Below are positions 47,501-57,816 of a stretch of 64,000 nucleotides of DNA, piece by piece. Source of the stretch: Nemertoderma westbladi. Taxonomy: Eukaryota > Xenacoelomorpha > Nemertodermatida > Nemertodermatidae. The notes under the pieces are model-generated. The model saw nothing but the letters and a program-made list of their open reading frames with translations. It ran no database searches and had not been told where the DNA came from. The stretch lies in the NCBI GenBank assembly GCA_032718475.1, contig JAUCBJ010006780.1:1-64000 (forward strand), read 5' to 3'. Numbering within the stretch: position 1 is the first letter of the stretch; the number at the start of each line of letters is the position of its first letter. Both the position numbers and the translations under genes were made by a program.

Positions 47501-48445
47501 GTGTGTTGTGTGGTTGAAATATCATTGTGTAACAGTGTATCCGCAATAAGTTGTATCAGATGAAGTCAATCCTGCTTAATTACCATTAATTGTTTTTTCC
47601 ATAGCCTGGAATCGTGCTCATGCTGTTGAGGAACTTGAACCCACGTCAAGGACTTTGTAACGGTACAAGGCTAATCCTAAGGAATGTCACCAACCATTTA
47701 TTACACTGTTTTATTTCTTCAGGTAAATGTAACTAACTTTAGCTGTATTTAACAACTTTCCGGTATTTATCATTATTTTCATGATTAATCTTAAAAATTA
47801 AAATATACAAATGATAAGCGAATTTGTAATGATTTTTCTGCGTATTTATTGTTGGCACTTAGCGAAAACCTACACTAAACGGTTTCATTAACCCAATAAA
47901 TCGTAGAACGTAAAAAGTTTAGTTTAACTATATTTTTTAATACAATTAAATTTTGTTTATTTTTTCATTGTCAAGAAAATTTAACAACTATAATCGACTT
48001 TTAGCCTTATTAACTGGTATCAATAATGCAATGCCTATATTACCCCCCCCCCCCCCCCCCCCCGGGTTGTCGCGTTCTATTATTAATAATATCCACGTGC
48101 AGTAAAATAAAGTTAGAAATTATTGTTTCAATTATCACAGGTAGCCACGCCGGAGATGAGGTCCTCATCCCTCGAATAGAATTAAACACCACCGAGGAAG
48201 ACATCCCAATCAAGTGGCGGCGGCGCCAATTTCCCGTCCGTGTCGCCTTCTCAATGACCATAAACAAGGGCCAAGGCCAAACGCTAACTGTAGTTGGCGT
48301 TTGGTTGAAGCAGCCTTGTTTCGCCCACGGCCAACTCTATGTGGCGTCATCGAGAGTTGGAAACCCCCATAACCTTGTGTATGCCATTAAGAAAACAGAC
48401 TGTGGACTAACTAGGAACGTAGTCTACCATGAAGCTTTGTTATAG
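34766..48445 (+). CDS. Helitron Rep/helicase, 11 exons, intact
   Basis: Exons: 34766-35561, 36570-36962, 39518-39764, 40302-40533, 40774-41925, 43019-43553, 44660-45086, 45949-46203, 46709-46973, 47605-47722, 48141-48445. All introns are GT/AG, phases are consistent and the total is 4725 nt (1574 residues plus stop) without a disruption. The product has an N-terminal Cys-rich motif, a Helitron N-terminal domain, an HUH endonuclease and a PIF1-type SF1 helicase: the rolling-circle transposase of Helitrons. It would nick and unwind DNA in the nucleus during rolling-circle transposition. Introns contain nested TIR elements. The element ends (5' TC and 3' CTRR with hairpin) were not located. Uninterrupted coding suggests recent activity or selection. 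Confidence 0.9.
36570..40533 (+). CDS. Helitron exons 2-4: Helitron-like N-terminal domain
   Basis: Exon 2 (36570-36962) carries IQGKVAVLMGPL, FSQLYVLDP and NPYLKDFK. Exon 3 (39518-39764) carries DPLHFVLFFPTGRDGWHPDM. Exon 4 (40302-40533) carries RLFQEYLCLALAKIE and ends GSPRYMHSHFQ. These blocks, in this order, match the Helitron_like_N family. Exon 3 contains no in-frame ATG near its start and was found only by frame-matching across TTAG and TG|GTGAGT. Intron 2 is 2.55 kb and holds a nested TIR element. Confidence 0.8.
37796..38022. repeat. Three tandem copies of the dispersed ~78-bp repeat
   Basis: Units run from TTTCCCTCAATTGGTAAAG through TTTATTGTTTTGGTTAGAA to CTGTAACCTGCTC and start again. 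This is the only place in the window where the dispersed repeat is tandem, and it defines the period of about 78 bp. Confidence 0.8.
38626..38662. repeat. Perfect 16-bp-stem hairpin
   Basis: TGTTTCCATTTACCCC, a 5-nt ATTGT loop, then the exact complement. It includes the repeated GGGGTAA-GAAACA motif of the surrounding element, arranged as an inverted pair. Confidence 0.85.
38681..38723. repeat. 19-bp-stem hairpin
   Basis: TCTCGTCTGCCTGTCACTA, a 5-nt loop, then its complement with one mismatch that would be a G-U pair in RNA. It lies 18 bp from the preceding hairpin. It could be part of the nested element or a small-RNA-like precursor in the intron; the sequence does not decide. Confidence 0.7.
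39955..40055. repeat. Fragment of the GATCCCG repeat element in intron 3
   Basis: Contains GGTCCCAGTCCGAAAAAAG, GGGACCGGGATTG and CGGGATCCCGTTTAAAC, matching the right part of the element at 44168-44632. A partial copy. Confidence 0.5.
40774..41925 (+). CDS. Helitron exon 5: HUH endonuclease
   Basis: The largest exon (384 codons). It has the MTCNPNWPEI block, the HUH motif in GLPHAHLLAIM (His at about residues 640 and 642 of the protein) and two candidate catalytic tyrosines four apart in VKYLFKYMHKG (about 782 and 786). A Cys cluster lies between them (CGPACKKVEGDGCKKGFPK). The two-tyrosine layout is the Helitron signature. Boundaries: CAG|G acceptor and CAA|GTGAGT donor, phase 0. Confidence 0.9.
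42721..43018. other. Intron 5, 3' part: no further feature
   Basis: Intron 5 (41926-43018) is AT-rich with a short poly-G run near 42709. Apart from the TTTTCTAG acceptor at its end, nothing recognisable is seen; the short ORF at its start is a read-through of exon-flanking sequence. Confidence 0.4.
43019..43553 (+). CDS. Helitron exon 6: linker between Rep and helicase
   Basis: Begins DMLTIDGTTFSTYKEVCVEL and continues GLLQDDGEWE, which directly extends the SFQ end of exon 5 as in other Helitrons, so no sequence appears to be missing between them. It ends TGT G|GTTAGT, phase 1. Confidence 0.85.
44168..44632. mobile_element. Small TIR element built on GATCCCG motifs, intron 6
   Basis: The left end TGGTTAAACTGGATCCCGATC is mirrored imperfectly by GATCCCGTTTAAACACTAG on the right. 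Between them GATCCCGATCCCG and CCGGGATT recur. A fragment of the same family lies in intron 3. Another nested, non-coding passenger of the Helitron gene. Confidence 0.55.
44660..48445 (+). CDS. Helitron exons 7-11: PIF1-like helicase
   Basis: Exon 7 has Walker A GGTGKT, Walker B VIDEAPM and motif III GGDFRQVLPV. Exon 8 has SENMR. Exon 9 has APRNEAVDMLN. Exon 10 (47605-47722, only 118 nt) has LLRNLNPRQGLCNGTRL. Exon 11 has FSMTINKGQGQTL and LYVASSRV (motifs V/VI), followed by the stop at 48443-48445. All key helicase residues I can check are present. Exon 10 is short and was identified from its motif and phase. Confidence 0.88.
47060..47198. repeat. 69-bp direct duplication in intron 9
   Basis: AGCTCTAATTCCTTCGGCTC and the following sequence through CATTATTCCCAC occur twice in succession, essentially identical. 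A recent tandem duplication with no coding effect. Confidence 0.85.
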
Positions 48446-48968
48446 TAACTTTCGTAACTTTGGTAACACTTTGGTAACTTTTGCTGATAATCTCGCATTT
48501 AATTTTTTTATCAAAGAATTATAATATTATATTTTTGCCATCAATGAATTACATACATACAGTATCAGCGAATCTGCCCCGGTTGATAATGTTATATTTA
48601 TTTTGTTCCTGCATTAAGACACACTGATATAAATAATGTTCTTTCTCTTAAAACCGCAACCCACTAATATAATGAAATATAGTAGAATAGTAATACTCAA
48701 CATTTCATTCTAATTTAATTATTTATTCTTGTTAGAGAGACAGCGTGATATAATAATAAAACTCTCTAACGCTTTTAAAGAGATAATGTAAGCGATTTGT
48801 AGCGTGATTATAATAAGGTATGGCAGAGGAAATTGTACCAAATGATCACTTACTTGATAATAATAATTAATAACAAATTAATTAATGATATACATAAATC
48901 CAGAAATAAAAAATAGCTGCATTGCAGTTATTTTATAGAATTGGTATTCTCCCTTTACTAACTACACT

Positions 48969-49710
48969 GCCGTTGTATATGGTAAAACACTGTATCTTGA
49001 AAAATTTCGATTTTAATTTTTACATCGATTCTGGGTTTCGAACCTGCTCTTTCTTGTGGTGCCATTCGTTTTCTACCATTTAGTATAGTTTACAAGTTAG
49101 ACTGTATCTCGCCAAATCACGTATTTTGGGAAAGGTTAATACGGTAAAACACTGTATCTCTACTAGATTCAGTGTTTTACCATACAACTGTTAGATACAG
49201 TGTTTTTGTATACAGCTGAGTTTTAATTATAAGAGTTACAGTGTTGTTCTTCAACGAAGCATTACATACAAACTCCCTGTTACCGGTACTTCATATTTAA
49301 TTTCAGTTAGTGAGTAACATGCAGACTTGCATTGACTTTCAATTTAATATAATGCAGGTGTTAGTTAGTTTTTTTAGTACAACATACCCAACCAACTTTG
49401 TATATTTTAACAAATTGTATTATTTTGACAATATTCTATGCATTTATTCTGATTTTCATTTCCTTGTAGAATAAATAATAATATTTCATATTTCACCTTA
49501 TACATTCAATTTGTGAGTTTCACGAAAAATTAAAAAACGGATGTGTTATATAGAATGAGAGAGAGATGGGAAAGGCACGTAAAATAAACCTTAAATAATT
49601 TCAAATAGCTGTATTTGAAAACACTGTATGTGTACCGGCTTGTAAAATAACGTATCAAAAACACTGTATCTGAAATTTCAAAGATAAAGGTGTATGTCAA
49701 AACACTGTAT
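48969..49710. repeat. Cluster of AAAACACTGTATCT motifs
   Basis: Seven or so copies of a 14-bp motif in both orientations (about 48982, 49145, inverted at 49171 and 49192, then 49618, 49657 and 49700) separated by unrelated sequence. The cluster lies between the 3' end of the Helitron helicase gene and the convergent RPA-like gene. It could belong to another MITE or be a subterminal region of the Helitron; no TIR was found. Confidence 0.6.
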
Positions 49711-49956
49711 GTATTTTCTAAAATCAAATGCTTAAGGCTATCAAAATTAATTAATTAAAAAAAGTAACCAAAAAAATTCCCCGGTTTTCCTCTTCCCTGT
49801 GATATAAAAATCATCTGATCTTGACTTATCAGATTGTTACAATTTGGATTGAAAGTCCGGTGTATCGCTGGCGTATGATGTGTATTGCGAATAAGCTAAG
49901 GCGCTTGCGAATTTTTCACTGTGTGATACAGTTAATAATTTGTTTATTTCTGATAG

Positions 49957-51719
49957 TTAGGTTAAAAGTATTTCGGATACTTTTAGTATTTTCTTTTTAA
50001 CCTCCCCAGCATCGTCCATGCTCTCCAACGCGGCCCCCCACGCAGCAACCTGGCTATCGATTAGCCTTTTTAGTGGTGGCGTTTGGGCGGGAGAAGATCC
50101 CGATCCCGATCCTCTCGGTATAAATGGGGAGGAGGTACCCAAATAGGATGGGGATGCCGGTGGTGGTGGGGTTGCAGGTGGCGGTGGGGTTGCCATTATC
50201 TCCTCTTCGTAGGGGAGAGGGACCCCCGATACCACCGTGGTGGTAGCTATTACCTCCTATATTAAAACATAAATTTTTTGAAATAATATTAATAACAATC
50301 AGCGGAGTGTTTAAAAGGGATCAGACTTCTCAGGATAAACAGGTTTTAGGGATCGGGTATAATAATATATATTGTTCAAAGCGCAATTCACAATATAACA
50401 GAACATAATTAAATACATAAAGGCCGATTGAGTATATATCCTAAATATGAATTAGATCGACAGAAAATTAACTTCTCCATCAGTTATTAAAATTGTGGAG
50501 AAAAAATTGAATTCCCACAGGAAATTCAATTTTTAATACAGTTTAGTTATCTACATTATGTGGCGGTGTAAGTATGAGACGGATTTAGACGTAACATTCT
50601 CACTTTGTTTCATACAGCTGAAGTATAGTAATACAGTAACTAATATATCCTTAACTAATGTAATAATATACAACTTACCTTCCCTGTGGTCCGGGCGGTG
50701 CTGTACAAGGTTTTCAGGCCTTGATAGTGCCGCACTTTTAGATTTCTGATTTCTACTATACTGCCTTTCGGCAGATTTAGTTTACTCTCTGGGAACTTGG
50801 ACGGTTCCCAGACTGTTAATGAACATTCGTTGACCCCATCTCGTAAGGTGTATACCCTGATGGGGACTTCTTTCACCACATTATCTCTTGTGACCACAGC
50901 CACGTCGTCTTCTACGTGGTCCACGTAGGCAACTATGGGGCCTATAGTATAAATAAACAGACAATGAAATAGGTTATCAAAATATATGTAAATATAAGAA
51001 ACCTCAATAAAAACAGTATAAATCGCTGTTTACCTTTTTTCATATTTCTCCTGTATAAGTACTGTAATACCGGTACCTATTACCATGATCAGCCACAACA
51101 GTTATGTTTTGGTTTTGTCATTAATGTACAGTAACTTTCGGATACGTTTTGGGTAAATCTTTCAGATATTCGCGTAGCTACGGCAGTTTGACGCATTGCA
51201 TCTTATATCACCAGTTTCAGAGTTTGAACATTAAATTCTGTACCTGTTTGTGACGCGCGTGGCTACGCTAGATGCGACACATCACTACACTTGTGCTAAC
51301 CTTAAGTAAGTGTATGTGGATGTGCTAATGTGCTATACATAATCTTAAAAAAACGTGAATACTACGTTATTATACTGTAGTTATTAGAATCAACATTTGA
51401 AACTGAACGCCCGTTTACTGATACCCAATTAAACGCCCGTTGGACTATATATTGCACTGAATTTACTGATGAAAGCCTACTCTATGTGCCTCAACATAAG
51501 TCAGTATAAGTATAGGATATGTATATTACAATTATTTATTACCTAGGCCTACTGTATGCTGGTATGAGTCAATCTGGTGGATATTATTATATTTAACGAC
51601 CAAAGTAAAGGCTACATCTGCTGTGTTAAACAATAATCTATTAACATACCTGACAAGAAACTTCCAATAGCTGCATTTACTAATGGTCCCAAACTCATAT
51701 CGGGAAGTTCTTCCCCCAT
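49957..51719 (-). CDS. RPA-like OB-fold protein, three exons
   Basis: Exons 51719-51650, 50941-50679 and 50256-49957 join at GT/AG sites with consistent phases (1, 0) to give 633 nt, 210 residues. Residues about 24-110 form a probable OB fold: GPIVAYVDHVEDD, then VYTLRDGVNECSLTVWEP, then LPKGSIVEIRNLKVRHYQG and LYSTARTTGK, reminiscent of RPA70-type or SSB domains. The C-terminal exon is Pro-rich and then helical. It is tail-to-tail with the Helitron Rep/Hel gene 1.5 kb away. RPA-like single-strand-binding genes are known passengers of plant and some animal Helitrons, so this is likely Helitron-encoded, although a host SSB-type gene is possible. The start rests on the first ATG after a weak AAG acceptor. 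Confidence 0.65.
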
Positions 51720-51765
51720 GTCTTCGACCAAAACAAATAAATATAAAATAAATGGATATTGCAGA

Positions 51766-51893
51766 TAAACTCGATAACACAAAATAAAATAACAACTATG
51801 CTGCTAAACCTACGCAACTGTAGCTACGGTAAACTCGATAACACAAAATAAAATAACAACTATGCTGCTAAGCCTACGCAACTGTAGCTACGG
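51766..51893. repeat. 64-bp direct duplication
   Basis: Two adjacent copies of a 64-bp unit starting TAAACTCGATAACAC and ending CTGTAGCTACGG, differing at one base. It lies immediately upstream of the RPA-like gene's first exon. Confidence 0.9.
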
Positions 51894-52288
51894 TAAAGGA
51901 ATTATATATATACATACCCACATAGAGATACAGGCCAGACCAATGTAAATAACCACCCTAATAACCAATCAGGTTCTTTACTCAATAAGACTCCACCATA
52001 TCTGCTTGCATTAAGTATAGGATAATATTCAGGGGTGAATGTCTGAATGTTTATTGTTTATAATTGGTATAATTCCCTTAACCCTGTTCATGAATCATAA
52101 ACCTGTCTCATAACTCATAGATGCACGTGACCTTAGTTAGATGTTATGTATGGCTGCTATGGATATGGGCTGATAGATTGATTACCTATCATTGTGGCCG
52201 ATAGGTTTGGTGGGTGATGGTTTGCTGACATGCAATAAAACAAGCTTGCCAGCGAGAGCTGTAAATAAAAAAAGACGAATCCATTACT
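51894..52288. other. Noncoding flank
   Basis: AT-rich spacer between the RPA-like gene and the next TIR element. No gene, hairpin plus CTRR end, or repeat recognised. Confidence 0.45.
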
Positions 52289-54660
52289 GGCTCATTCCAT
52301 GAAAAGGTCAACCTCCCTAATTTCGAAAAATGAGATGTAGCTTTGAATTTATACTTCTTTTAGGTCAAAATTTATCGTACTTCCTGAATTCAGTGTTAAA
52401 AATTGTATCAACACAGGTGGTTTCTCAAAAATAGTCGAATTACAAATTATGCACCTGCTCTGCACAAAATGTGAATAAAAGTGTGCAAAAGTTTCGTTTC
52501 TTGTAGGCACTTTCTATGACCAATAAATTAACATTTCTGAGCTTTGTACCAAATCAAAAATAATCCCATTTTCGAATTTTTTTGGTTTCATTTAATTTCA
52601 CCAGCGTTTCATTCCTCTGTAATGAAATCGATAAAGTTAATCTTGTGATGTCCCATACTTTACCTAAAATAGTGAAATTTTTAGTTTATTCACAGAGATG
52701 TAACTCAGCCTAATCACCCAGTTAAATGTAAAGCACGTTTGTGTTGCGTCATCGTATAAGACAATTAGTTTCATCTTCACTCCCTCAGAAATATCATGAC
52801 GGCCAATTGAAAATTGTCCCATACTTTACCATTAAAATGGCGATTATATTAGTGCACTGTATTAATGTAATATGTGAAGCCAGGAGTGTCATAATACTCT
52901 AAGATCATAGTCGGTCGTAAGAATATGAGTCTATATTTGAACTGAGAATCATTCCTCAGTCAAGAACTCTTTTGGTTTTTGCATGTAAAGTCCCATACTT
53001 TACCAAAAAATAGTGAAATTTTTAATTTATACACAGAGAAGTAGTCTAACTCAGCCCAATCACCCAGTGGAATGCAAAACAGGTTTGTGTTGCGTCATCT
53101 TAAGAAACAATTACCTGTAGTTTCATAATCTACTCCCTCAGAAACATCATGATCACGGCCAATTGAAAATTGTCCCATACTTTACCATTATAATGGCGAT
53201 TACATTTTAGTGCACTGTATTAATGTAATATGTGAAGCCAGGAGTGTCATAATACTCTAAGATCATAGTCGGTCGTAAGAATATGAGTCTATATTTGAAC
53301 TGAGAATCATTCCTCAGTCAAGAACTCTTTTGGTTTTTGCATGTAAAGTCCCATACTTTACCAAAAAATAGTGAAATTTTTAATTTATACACAGAGAAGT
53401 AGTCTAACTCAGCCCAATCACCCAGTGGAATGCAAAACAGGTTTGTGTTGCGTCATCTTAAGAAACAATTACCTGTAGTTTCATAATCTACTCCCTCAGA
53501 AACATCATGATCACGGCCAATTGAAAATTGTCCCATACTTTACCATTATAATGGCGATTACATTTTAGTGCACTGTATTAATGTAATATATGAAACCTGG
53601 AGGGCAGGAGTGTTATAATGCTTTAGGGTGATAGTAGTGGGAAGCATAGAAGTATGTATTTGAACTAAGAATCATTCCTCAGTTAACTAATCTTTGAGTT
53701 TATGCATGTAAAGTCCCGTACTTTACAACAAATTTCAAAAAATTTAGTTTTTTAGCAGAAAAGAAGATCGGTAAGTACAGTAACTGATACATTTTTAGAA
53801 AAATGGAAAGAATTTCTAAACTTTTCACAGACTACATGTGTACCAAGTTTGGTTATATTTCATCAATGATTGACGGACTTATTTCGGTTTTTATCAAAAT
53901 TTTGAAACTATCGGTACCAACAGACAGAATGTCTGATATGTCACCTTTCATTCCTTAAACTTCAGATTATTTCCAAACTTTTGACAGACTTCATACGTAC
54001 CAAGTTTGGTTTAATTTCATCTATAAACTGAGTTATACAGTATTAGCGATCAAAAATTAGACAGATGACATACAACTCCTCAACGGCACCCATATGCTAA
54101 GACTTCGGGTCAATTTGTGGGTCGCCCCACATTTTGCATCCATATCTTGGTTGGAAATACTTAGTTGCACTTTATTATCACTAATTATCCAGAAATTACT
54201 GTTAGGTTAAGTGTAAGAGACCATTTTGACCATAAAATTCGGACAGGTCCCGTACTTTACTTAGCAATGTCCCATACTTTACCACACACACCACACTATA
54301 AAAAATTAGCAATGTAGCAATTCGTCTGATATTTATATTTTTATTTAAGCTTAATAATACAGCTTTATCCTAAACATCAACTCAACACCGTACCTGCGCA
54401 CAATTCGCTAAATTTTAGAATTGAAATCATAAAATAAAATAAAAAATTTCGTACGAATCCGTACTTTACCTTAATTGGACAAGCTGGTGTTTTCTCAAAA
54501 GTGACTAAGTCCCGCCATAAGCTTCGCGAAATCAAAGCTGATATTCGAAAGTTCAATCCAAGCACAATTTTGTGCACATATGTGCTGTGGATAACATTGT
54601 ACAGGCAATCAAAGTTCAAAATTGGGTACGAATGTCCCGTACTTTACTTTGGAATGAGCC
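52289..54660. mobile_element. TIR element packed with GTCCCATACTTTACC motifs
   Basis: The ends GGCTCATTCCA and TGGAATGAGCC are inverted repeats, with TACT on both sides as a possible 4-bp target duplication. Inside, GTCCCATACTTTACC recurs at 52650, 52816, 52990, 53172, 53348, 53530 and 54269, and as GTCCCGTACTTTAC at about 53713, 54247 and 54633. The motif is kept while the sequence between copies diverges. There is no transposase. The related motif in 11541-12950 suggests a shared transposase. Confidence 0.7.
52860..53700. repeat. ~360-bp tandem repeat, 2.3 copies
   Basis: The block starting GTGAAGCCAGGAGTGTCATA (52873) recurs at 53232 almost unchanged and as a diverged third copy near 53587. 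Each copy carries two GTCCCATACTTTACC motifs. The first two are nearly identical, indicating recent duplication within the TIR element. Confidence 0.85.
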
Positions 54661-54751
54661 TACTATCAATATTTTTGTAATACATTACGCACCTATGCAG
54701 GGCAGCATCCTAATATCGAAAAACGAAACATTGAGCAAAGTAACGTTTGTA

Positions 54752-54845
54752 CAATACAATATATACGTTCAGTATACAATACAATATATACATATACAAT
54801 ACAATACAATTGTATATATATATATATATATACTATATTGTACAG
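54752..54845. repeat. ATACA/AT microsatellite
   Basis: ACAATACAATATATAC-type and (AT)n repeats. Low complexity. Confidence 0.8.
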
Positions 54846-55098
54846 TACGTTAAAAAAACACTGTTTGTAGGAAATGTATCTTCTATAGGCCTACAATTCT
54901 AAACGAAATAAAGCGAAATTTTGCAGAAAGCATATCATGTCCAATATATGCTCCCTATGGGGTGTCGTCAGAATTTTGATTGAGTCTACGATTATGATCG
55001 GTCATTCTAGAATTTATTTCACTGTTGCTAGGCAACCAACAGGTACCTAGCAACCAAAACCTTGCATACACAACTACTGTAGGTCCGATAACGAACCT
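54846..55098. other. Noncoding spacer before array 2
   Basis: Unique-looking AT-rich DNA, with a short GTTGCTAGGCAACCAA segment near 55023-55040. No gene recognised. Confidence 0.4.
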
Positions 55099-55714
55099 AT
55101 ACTTGGGAACGGTATACTACACCATAGGCTGTGTGTTTGGGGCGGATGCTAACCAGTCTGCAGTTCTCCAGTATACTGCTAGAGGGTGCGAAATGTCTGA
55201 AAAGTGAAAACATTCTCACATTTATTTATTAAAAATGCTTTTAAGCTGATACTTGGCAGAGGTCTACTGTACTACATCATAAGCTGCGTCTTTGGGAAGG
55301 ACGTTGACCAGTCTGCAGTTCTCCAGTCCGCCACTAGGGGACGAATTGTCTGAAGGTGAAATCCTTCTCCCATTTAAATTATTTAGAGTTTATTCTTGGC
55401 AGCGATCTAAAAGTACTGTACAGTACCTACTAAACTAAATAAACTATAGGTTGTGTTTACGAGGATGATAACCACCTGCAGTTCTACAGTTTAACCTTTT
55501 TCCATATTTTTACTATTTGTAATCCTTTGGAAATGATACTTGGTAGGCATTTACTATATACAACAAGCCTTATGTTGTACATAGTAGTTTGTAGTAAAAT
55601 ACAGTAGCTTCAATACTTTTGTTTGAGAGAACACTCAATCATGTGACGTTTTGTTAAGTTAAGTTAATTAATTAATTACAGAATTAATGTTTGGAATGGT
55701 GAATAGTCTTGTGA

Positions 55715-55754
55715 ACTAGAAAGCCGTGGCCCGAAGGGCCACTGGCTTTCTAGT
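55715..55754. terminator. Unit A hairpin + CTAG (array 2)
   Basis: The A-type hairpin with one mismatch in the right arm (CCACTGG instead of CCACGGG), ending at the junction with a B unit. Confidence 0.7.
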
Positions 55755-57776
55755 CTATATATATAAATATCGATTGTCTGTCTGTGTGTTTGTCATCGGC
55801 TATACAATCGAACCCATCTCGATGAAATCTCGCTTGCTATATCTCGTTAGAAAGGTCTCGCCCTAACTCGTTGCAACGTAATACTCAGAGCCGTCGGAAG
55901 TTCGCCCGTCTGCCGCTGGGCGATTTTCGTGATTTTCGGGCGAAATTTATCGAATTATTTCGGTTCTTCTATCGGTAATTAATGATTTAGAGGGCTAACA
56001 TTTATCCCACCTGGTATAAAATTAACATGGGTAGATTCGCCGTGTCCCATTCTCACAAAGTTTTTATTTTATTCGAGTGTTTAATATAAATATGTATGAT
56101 TATTTATTGATTAAAAAGCAAATAGTGTATAAATATGTCATATTCGCCAAGCACGATCGAATTGGCCTATTCTTATTGAATAGGGAAGGATTTTTTTCTG
56201 TATCATAGCAACGTTAAGGTAATTATTGAACTCACAGCTAGCTGGCTGGGCACAGATAAGGAGCAAGCAGGCTGGAGTGTTGATTGGGGTGGGTTTGGGT
56301 TGTCTATTGCGAATTGCTCAAGAGTAATTCTGCTTTCTCAATCATTGGCTGCATGGAAGGAGAGGGTTATAACATTTTTGTTTTACTGTTATGAATATTA
56401 AAAGTAAAATAATTATTTCTGTAGGCCTACATATACTTACTGTATTATTATTTTATCTAATATTATACATCTAATCTCCATGAAATCTCGCTTACTATAG
56501 CTCGTTAGATAGGTCTCGCCCTAACTCGTTGCAACGTAATACTCAGAGCCGTCTGAAGTTCCCCCATCTGCCGCTAGAGGGCGAATTGTCCGATAGTGAA
56601 AACCTGATCTCATTGGGTTGTTTTTAATGCTTTTGAGCTGAAACTTGGTAGCTATATACTGCAGCATAGGCTGTATCTTTACTGAGTGGCAGAGTCGTCT
56701 ACAATTCCCCAGTCTACCGCTAGAGGGCGAAATGTCTGAAAGTTAACATCTTCTCCAACTTTGTTATTTATAATCCATTTAGACTGAACTTGGTAGGCAT
56801 CTACTACAGCATAGGCTATATCTTTACTGAGTCGCGCAGAGTTGTCTACATTACCCGCGTCTGCCTCTAGAGGGCGAAATGTATGAAAGTTAACATCTCC
56901 TCCAACTTTCTTATTTACAATCCTTTTATACTGAAACTTGGTAGGCATCTACTATAGCATAGGCTATATCTTTGCGGAGTAGTAGAGTCGTCTACAGTTC
57001 TACAGTCAGCCGCTAGAGGGCGAATTTTCTGATAGTGAATACCTCATCCCATTTGGTTCTTTTTAATCATTTTGAGCTGAAACTTGGTTGGTATCTACTA
57101 CATCATAGGCTGTATCTTTACGGGGTTGCAGAATCCTATTCACTTCCCCAGTCTACCGCTAGAGGGTGAAATGTCTGAAAGTTAACATCTTCTCCAACTT
57201 TGTTATTTACTAACGGTTTAGACTGAAACTTGGTAGGCATCTACTACAGCATAGGCTGTACCTTTACGGAGTCACAGAGTTGTATACAGTCCCCCCATCT
57301 GCCGCTAGAGGGCGACATATCTGATAGTGAACACCTCATCCCATTTGGTTCTTTTTAATCCTATTGAGCTGGAACTTGGCAGGAATCTACTACAGCATAT
57401 TCTGTATCTTTACGGAGTCCCAGAGTCGTCTACAGTTCTTCAGTCTACCGCTAGAGGGTGAAATGTCTGAATGTGAACATCTACACCAATTTTGTTATTT
57501 ACAATCTGTTTAAGCTGAAACTTGAAAGGCAGGCATTTTACTTCACCATAAACCCCATCTTTACCAAACTGCAGCGCCGTCTGCATTTCACCAGTCCGCA
57601 GGTAGAGGGTGGATCTGAAAGTGATCATTTTCTGGAAATTTTGATATTTACAATCTGCCTAAAGTTGAAACTTGACAGTTATCTCTTATGGGGGTGGTGT
57701 TTTATTTAATGATGGTGTCTGTTCCGTATGCAGTTCTCAAATCTCCCACACATATTCATATATCATCTGCACGTGC

Positions 57777-57816
57777 ACTAGAAAGCTGTGGCCCGAAGGG
57801 CCACAGGCTTTCTAGT
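57777..57816. terminator. Unit B hairpin + CTAG (array 2, first)
   Basis: The B-type hairpin (GCTGTGG/CCACAGG), followed directly by an A unit that starts TCTATCTATATATATAAAT. Confidence 0.75.

Noticed and set aside
49957-50235. Stand-alone proline-rich protein
   Set aside because: Phase and splice sites place this as the terminal exon of the three-exon OB-fold gene.
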